From positions 1-64,000 of the forward strand of contig NZ_NFLM01000010.1 of NCBI RefSeq assembly GCF_002160915.1: a stretch of DNA of 64,000 nucleotides, written 5' to 3'. Positions within the stretch are counted from its first letter, which is position 1, and each line of letters opens with the position of its first letter. The translations under genes and the position numbers were made by a program. Of the stretch, positions 60,151-64,000 are shown piece after piece. The notes beneath the pieces are model-generated. The model saw nothing but the letters and a program-made list of their open reading frames with translations, was not told the DNA's origin and searched no databases. This stretch comes from Faecalibacterium sp. An121 (GTDB lineage: Bacteria; Bacillota; Clostridia; Oscillospirales; Ruminococcaceae).

Positions 60151-61247
60151 GACGAACCAAACGACTGCTGGCCGCCCTGGCCTGCCTGGGGCTGTGCCTG
60201 GGCCTGCTGGCCGGCTGCTCCAGCCAGCCCAAAACCACCGTCAGCGACAACGCCCAGCGCTTTACCGCCTACTATTTCGATGTCTTTGACACCATGACCC
60301 AGGTGATCGCCTACTGCGATTCCCAGGCCGAGTTCGACGAGCAGATGGACGCCCTCCATCAGGACCTGGTCGCCTACCACCAGCTCTACGACATCTACAA
60401 CGACTACGACGGCATCAACAACATCAAGACCATCAACGACAACGCGGGGGTGGCCCCGGTCAAGGTGGACCAGCGGATCATCGATATGCTGGATGAAGCC
60501 ATCCGGCTGTACGACACCACCGGCGGCAAGCTGAACATCGCCATGGGCAGCGTGCTGGCCATCTGGCACGATTACCGGGAGGCCGCCGAAGCCGACCCCT
60601 CCGACGAGGACAACGCCCTGCCCACCCAGGCCGAGCTGGAGGCCGCCGCCCAGCACTGCGACATCAACGACATCATCATCGACCACCAAGCCGGCACCGT
60701 CTATCTGGCCGACCCCGAGATGCGGCTGGACGTGGGCAGCGTGGGCAAAGGCTATGCGGTGGAGCAGGTCTGCCGGGCGGCCCAGGCCCGGGGCCTGATC
60801 AGCGCGTCGGTGAGCGTGGGCGGCAACCTGCGCTCCATCGGCTCCAAGCCCAAGGGCCAGCCCTGGGAAAGCGGCATCGCCAGCCCCTGGAGCGACCAGC
60901 TGATCTACAACAGCCAGACTTCCCTGATCGCGGTGGTGGACTCGGATGACCGGGCGGTGGTGACCAGCGGCGACTACCAGCGCTACTATACGGTGGACGG
61001 GGTGCGCTACCACCACATCATCGACCCCGACACCCTCTGGCCCGCCGACTATTTCACCGCCGTCACCATCCTCTGCTCCGACTCGGGCCTGGCCGACTGC
61101 CTGTCCACCGGCGTCTTTTGTATGCCCCTGGAAGAAGGCATGGCCCTGATCGAGAGCCTGGACGGGGTGGAGGCCCTCTGGTGCACCAAGGACGGCCAGG
61201 TGGTCACCTCCAGCGGCTTTGCCCAGTACCAGATCGAAACGGAATAA
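60147..61247 (+). CDS. apbE: FAD:protein FMN transferase (ApbE), lipoprotein
   Basis: A 366-residue exported lipoprotein (lipobox LAGC at residues 21-24). ApbE proteins use FAD to attach FMN to Thr/Ser of redox proteins such as RnfG/RnfD or NqrB/C. The motifs FDTMTQVIAY, TGGKLNIAMG, DVGSVGKGYAVEQV and the SVGGNLRSIG stretch are present, with HHIIDPDTLWPA near the C-terminus. The start overlaps the DUF3783 stop. No Rnf or Nqr gene is in the window, so its target is elsewhere. Confidence 0.93.
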   Translation: MRRTKRLLAALACLGLCLGLLAGCSSQPKTTVSDNAQRFTAYYFDVFDTMTQVIAYCDSQAEFDEQMDALHQDLVAYHQLYDIYNDYDGINNIKTINDNAGVAPVKVDQRIIDMLDEAIRLYDTTGGKLNIAMGSVLAIWHDYREAAEADPSDEDNALPTQAELEAAAQHCDINDIIIDHQAGTVYLADPEMRLDVGSVGKGYAVEQVCRAAQARGLISASVSVGGNLRSIGSKPKGQPWESGIASPWSDQLIYNSQTSLIAVVDSDDRAVVTSGDYQRYYTVDGVRYHHIIDPDTLWPADYFTAVTILCSDSGLADCLSTGVFCMPLEEGMALIESLDGVEALWCTKDGQVVTSSGFAQYQIETE

Positions 61248-61264
61248 CGATACCCGGTATCCCG

Positions 61265-61306
61265 CAGCCCCCGGCTTTCTCCGTGCGAGAGAGCGGGGGC
61301 TGTTTT
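61265..61306 (+). terminator. Terminator after apbE
   Basis: CAGCCCCCG (61265-61273) pairs with CGGGGGCTG (61294-61302), with an inner GCTTTCTC/GAGAGAGC stem, followed by T residues. Confidence 0.9.
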
Positions 61307-61401
61307 CGGTTTTTATCCCCTTTTGGCCCCATCTTAACAAAACCCAAACAATCCTGTGGTATGGTAGGGGCAAAACCACGCCAGCCAGGAGGGCTTTTGC
61401 C

Positions 61402-62073
61402 ATGATCCATATCCTTGTTGTAGACGATGACCCCAAGCTGACCCAGGCGGTCTGCACCTATCTGAACAACAGCGGCTACCAGGCCAAGGGCTGCCTGAGC
61501 GCCCAGGCCGCCTACGACGCCATGTACAGCCAGATGTATGACCTGATCATCTCCGACATCATGATGCCGGGCACCGACGGCTTCCACTTTGCCAAAACGG
61601 TGCGCACCCTGAACAAGACCATCCCCATCCTGTTCATCTCGGCCCGGGACGATCTGTCCTCCAAGCAGAAGGGGTTCGACATCGGCATCGACGACTATAT
61701 GGTCAAGCCGGTGGACCTGAGCGAGCTGCTGATGCGGGTGCGCGCGCTGCTGCGGCGGGCCCGCATCGAGGCCAGCCGCCGGCTGACGGTGGGCAGCCTG
61801 GTGCTGGACGCCGACGCCCTGACCGCCGCCGTAGACGGCCGGGAGATCCCCGTGACCACCCGGGAGTTCAACATTCTTTACAAGCTGCTCAGTTACCCCA
61901 ACCACGCCTTTTCCCGCTCCCAGCTGATGGACGAGTTCTGGGGCGTGGAGAGCGACACCGGCCTGCGGGCTGTGGATGTCTACATCGTCAAGCTGCGGGA
62001 CAAATTTGCCTGCTGCGGCAGCTTTGAGATCAAGACGGTGCGGGGCCTGGGCTATAAGGCGGTGATCCTATGA
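61402..62073 (+). CDS. OmpR/PhoB-type response regulator
   Basis: A 223-residue two-component regulator. The receiver domain has the acidic triad at the start (VVDDD), phospho-acceptor Asp52, a conserved Ser at 80 and Lys102 (MVKP). The C-terminal winged helix shows TTREFNILYKLLSYPNHAFSR in part and AVDVYIVKLRDKF with a TVRGLGYK end. CAGGAGGGC precedes the ATG. The stop overlaps the start of the histidine kinase. Its targets probably include this operon. Confidence 0.95.
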   Translation: MIHILVVDDDPKLTQAVCTYLNNSGYQAKGCLSAQAAYDAMYSQMYDLIISDIMMPGTDGFHFAKTVRTLNKTIPILFISARDDLSSKQKGFDIGIDDYMVKPVDLSELLMRVRALLRRARIEASRRLTVGSLVLDADALTAAVDGREIPVTTREFNILYKLLSYPNHAFSRSQLMDEFWGVESDTGLRAVDVYIVKLRDKFACCGSFEIKTVRGLGYKAVIL

Positions 62074-63149
62074 AACGCAGCCGGATGGATTCCCTTTTCC
62101 CCTTGTCCCTGTTCTTCCTCTACCTTGTGGTCCTGCTTTTGATGTCGGGGGTCCACACCGGACTGATCATCCTCGCCAACGAGGAGGGCTGGAGCGACCT
62201 TGTCCAGATCAGCCTGCCCTTCCTCTACTGGGCGGCGGTGGCAGCCGGCCTGACCTTTTTCACCCGCAAAAAGATGATCCAGACCTACGACCGCCCCATG
62301 AAGGAGCTGGCCCGGGCCGCCGGTCAGGTGGCGCAGGGAGATTTCTCGGTCTATATCCCTCCCATCCACACCGCCGACCGGTACGATTACCTGGACCGTA
62401 TGATCCTGGATTTCAACCAGATGGTGGCCGAACTGGGCAGCCTGGAGACCATGCGCACCGATTTCATCGCCAACGTCTCCCACGAATTCAAGACGCCTCT
62501 GGCCGCCATCCAGAACTACGCCCAGCTGCTGGAGCAGCCCGGCCTCTCCCCCAAAGAGCAGCGCGCCTGCACGGCGGCCATCCTCGGCAGCACCCGGCGG
62601 CTGTCGGCGCTGGTCACCAACATCCTCAAGCTGAACAAGCTGGAAAGCCAGCAGCTGAAGCCCCAGCCGGTCCCCTATGACCTGTGCCGCCAGCTGAGCG
62701 ACTGCGCCCTGGCCTTTGAACCGGTCTGGGAGGAAAAGCAGATCGAGTTCGACGCCAGTCTGGAGGACCGCACGGTCATCCAGGCCGACGCCAGCCTGCT
62801 GGAACTGGTGTGGAACAACCTCTTGTCCAACGCATTCAAGTTCACCCCGCCGGGCGGCCGGGTGACCCTGACCCAGTCCTGCCGGGACGGCTGGGCTGTC
62901 GTGACGGTGGCCGACACCGGCTGCGGCATTTCCCCTCAGGCGCAAAAACACATTTTTGACAAATTCTACCAGGCGGACCCATCCCATGCCTCCGCGGGCA
63001 ACGGCCTTGGGCTGGCGCTGGTCCGCCGGGTGCTGGAACGGACCGGCGGCCGGATCACCGTGGACAGCGCCGAGGGGCGCGGCTCGGCCTTCACGGTGCA
63101 GCTGCCTCTGGGTACATCTGCTATGCAAAGCGAGGACACAGCCTTATGA
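62070..63149 (+). CDS. Sensor histidine kinase
   Basis: A 359-residue membrane kinase. Two N-terminal helices (about residues 10-28 and 46-65) flank a short extracytoplasmic loop, too small for a large sensor domain, so it may sense within the membrane or through a partner. HAMP (DRPMKELARAAGQVAQGD), the phospho-acceptor His138 (ANVSHEFKTPLA), and the ATPase boxes WNNLLSNAFKFTP, VADTGCGIS and GNGLGLALVRRV follow. It is the cognate of the regulator upstream; ATGA overlaps join it to both neighbours. Confidence 0.95.
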   Translation: MKRSRMDSLFPLSLFFLYLVVLLLMSGVHTGLIILANEEGWSDLVQISLPFLYWAAVAAGLTFFTRKKMIQTYDRPMKELARAAGQVAQGDFSVYIPPIHTADRYDYLDRMILDFNQMVAELGSLETMRTDFIANVSHEFKTPLAAIQNYAQLLEQPGLSPKEQRACTAAILGSTRRLSALVTNILKLNKLESQQLKPQPVPYDLCRQLSDCALAFEPVWEEKQIEFDASLEDRTVIQADASLLELVWNNLLSNAFKFTPPGGRVTLTQSCRDGWAVVTVADTGCGISPQAQKHIFDKFYQADPSHASAGNGLGLALVRRVLERTGGRITVDSAEGRGSAFTVQLPLGTSAMQSEDTAL

Positions 63150-63700
63150 ATCAAACTTCTTACACCGGCTATGAGTACCGCGAGATCACCGTTCCCGAAT
63201 CCCATGCCTCCCTGTGCATGGACAGCTACCCCTGTTTTGGCTGGCAGCCCGACCCCAACAAGCCCACGCCGGCGATGGCCAGCAGCTTTTCTGCCAAAGG
63301 CCGCCAGCGGCAGCCCTGGGTCACCCTGGCGTTCCGGCGGGAGCGCGCCATTGCCAACCGCCCCGAACTGACCCGCCTGCAGCGCCATTTTGACAGCTGC
63401 ATCGGGGAACTGGCCTCGCTGGAAAAAGCCCGCCGCAGCCGGCCCGCCGCAGCCGCCTGGGGCCTGGCCCTGGCAGGCACCGCCTTTATGGCGGGTTCCA
63501 CCTTTGCCGCCGTGGCGCAGCCGCCCATCGTCTGGCTGTGCATCCTGCTGGCCATCCCCGGCTTTGCAGGCTGGATCGGGCCCTATTTCCTCTACCAGGC
63601 CGTCCTGCGCCGGGAGAGCGCCCGCATCGCCCCCCTGATGGAGCAGAAATACGACGAGATCCACGAAGTATGCGAAAAGGGCAGCCGCCTGCTGTACTGA
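63146..63700 (+). CDS. Unknown two-helix membrane protein, two-component operon
   Basis: A 184-residue protein coupled to the kinase by an ATGA overlap. The N-terminal half is soluble and polar (YTGYEYREITVPESHASLCM then GWQPDPN), with a Lys/Arg-rich middle. Two membrane helices lie near residues 102-121 and 125-147, followed by a charged C-terminal helix. I know no named family. Its linkage suggests it is a partner or target of the two-component system. Confidence 0.6.
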   Translation: MNQTSYTGYEYREITVPESHASLCMDSYPCFGWQPDPNKPTPAMASSFSAKGRQRQPWVTLAFRRERAIANRPELTRLQRHFDSCIGELASLEKARRSRPAAAAWGLALAGTAFMAGSTFAAVAQPPIVWLCILLAIPGFAGWIGPYFLYQAVLRRESARIAPLMEQKYDEIHEVCEKGSRLLY

Positions 63701-63705
63701 CTGTG

Positions 63706-63733
63706 ACGCCGCAGAAAAACTGCGGCGTTTTTA
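63706..63733 (+). terminator. Terminator of the two-component operon
   Basis: ACGCCGCAG (63706-63714) pairs with CTGCGGCGT (63720-63728), followed by a T run. Confidence 0.93.
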
Positions 63734-63825
63734 TATTTTTCTAACACGGCCCAAGCAAAACCCAAATCTCCCCCTTGTATCCTCGCATCGAACTGTTAAC
63801 CGCTCCCGGCCGCAACCCCGCGGCC

Positions 63826-63854
63826 TTGCAGACACCGGCAAAACCTGCTATAAT
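63826..63854 (+). promoter_or_regulatory. Promoter of the terminal hydrolase gene
   Basis: TTGCAG (63826-63831), a 17-bp spacer and a perfect TATAAT (63849-63854). Confidence 0.75.
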
Positions 63855-63882
63855 CAGGCAAAACGTGCGGGAGGGCAGCGCT

Positions 63883-64000
63883 ATGCAGGAAAAGATCCAT
63901 CACACCACCCAGGGCTCCATCCATTACTGGACCGATGCCTGTGCGCCGGGCCCCATGACCCTGGTACTGTTGCCCGGTCTGACCGCCGACCACCGGCTGT
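63883..64000 (+). CDS. Alpha/beta hydrolase (5' end only)
   Basis: Only the first 39 codons are present; the gene leaves the window. The visible protein starts MQEKIHHTTQGSIHYWTDAC and continues MTLVLLPGLTADHRL, the first strands and oxyanion-region turn of an alpha/beta hydrolase of the peptidase-S33/esterase kind. GGGAGGG lies before the ATG. The catalytic residues lie outside the window. Confidence 0.6.
   Translation, partial: MQEKIHHTTQGSIHYWTDACAPGPMTLVLLPGLTADHRL

Overview
The window is dense, high-GC bacterial chromosome with Firmicutes-style signals: strong purine-rich Shine-Dalgarno sites, TTGACA/TATAAT promoters, many U-tailed hairpin terminators, a ZTP riboswitch and clostridial gene families (DUF3793, DUF4349, DUF3783, a PurO-type IMP cyclohydrolase). 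The gene content best fits a gut Oscillospiraceae/Ruminococcaceae relative (Faecalibacterium, Subdoligranulum or Gemmiger type). That assignment is inferred from gene families and base composition, not from an rRNA gene. I see no prophage, insertion sequence or CRISPR array; the region is core genome with a few unusual features.

Layout. 1-5.0 kb: the end of an oligopeptide ABC transporter, an AMP-forming ligase, a secreted SGNH hydrolase, and tRNA-Arg and tRNA-His. 5.0-9.4 kb: an iron unit (DUF3793 protein, two FeoA, FeoB, a Cys-rich FeoB partner and a DtxR/MntR-type regulator), with three copies of a 16-bp operator-like sequence near its promoters. 9.4-18.4 kb: a PAP2 phosphatase and DUF1643 pair, a cytosolic BMP-domain protein with a phosphoesterase, a D-lactate-dehydrogenase-like enzyme, peptidase T, and a GntR regulator in front of pyrB-pyrI. 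18.4-25.8 kb: a LysR regulator divergent from a complete F-type ATP synthase operon. That operon has no separate atpH: a delta-subunit C-terminal domain is fused to the N-terminus of alpha, and subunit c carries a signal peptide.

25.8-37 kb: two lipoproteins, the ZTP-riboswitch-controlled fhs gene, a hemolysin III-like protein, a PsiE-like protein, initiator tRNA-Met, an ECF sigma factor with a DUF4349 membrane protein, an oxidoreductase, an S41 lipoprotein, and tRNA-Thr. 37-45.2 kb: rsmA, then the ftsE-ftsX-M23-small protein-ctpA cell-wall hydrolysis operon, a PucR/CdaR-type regulator, an rRNA pseudouridine synthase, and a small XRE repressor divergent from a 28-residue membrane peptide gene with two matching operators.

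45.2-57.4 kb: a purine operon on the minus strand (purE-F-M-N-O-H'-D-L-B). The usual bifunctional PurH is replaced by a PurO-type cyclohydrolase plus a stand-alone AICAR transformylase, and the operon follows a long leader with a small ORF and a terminator. 57.9-64 kb: a YbaK deacylase, DAHP synthase, a DUF3783 protein with an ApbE lipoprotein, a two-component system with an unknown membrane protein, and the start of an alpha/beta hydrolase. Formyl-THF made by Fhs feeds PurN and the AICAR transformylase, so the riboswitch and the purine operon belong to one metabolic programme.
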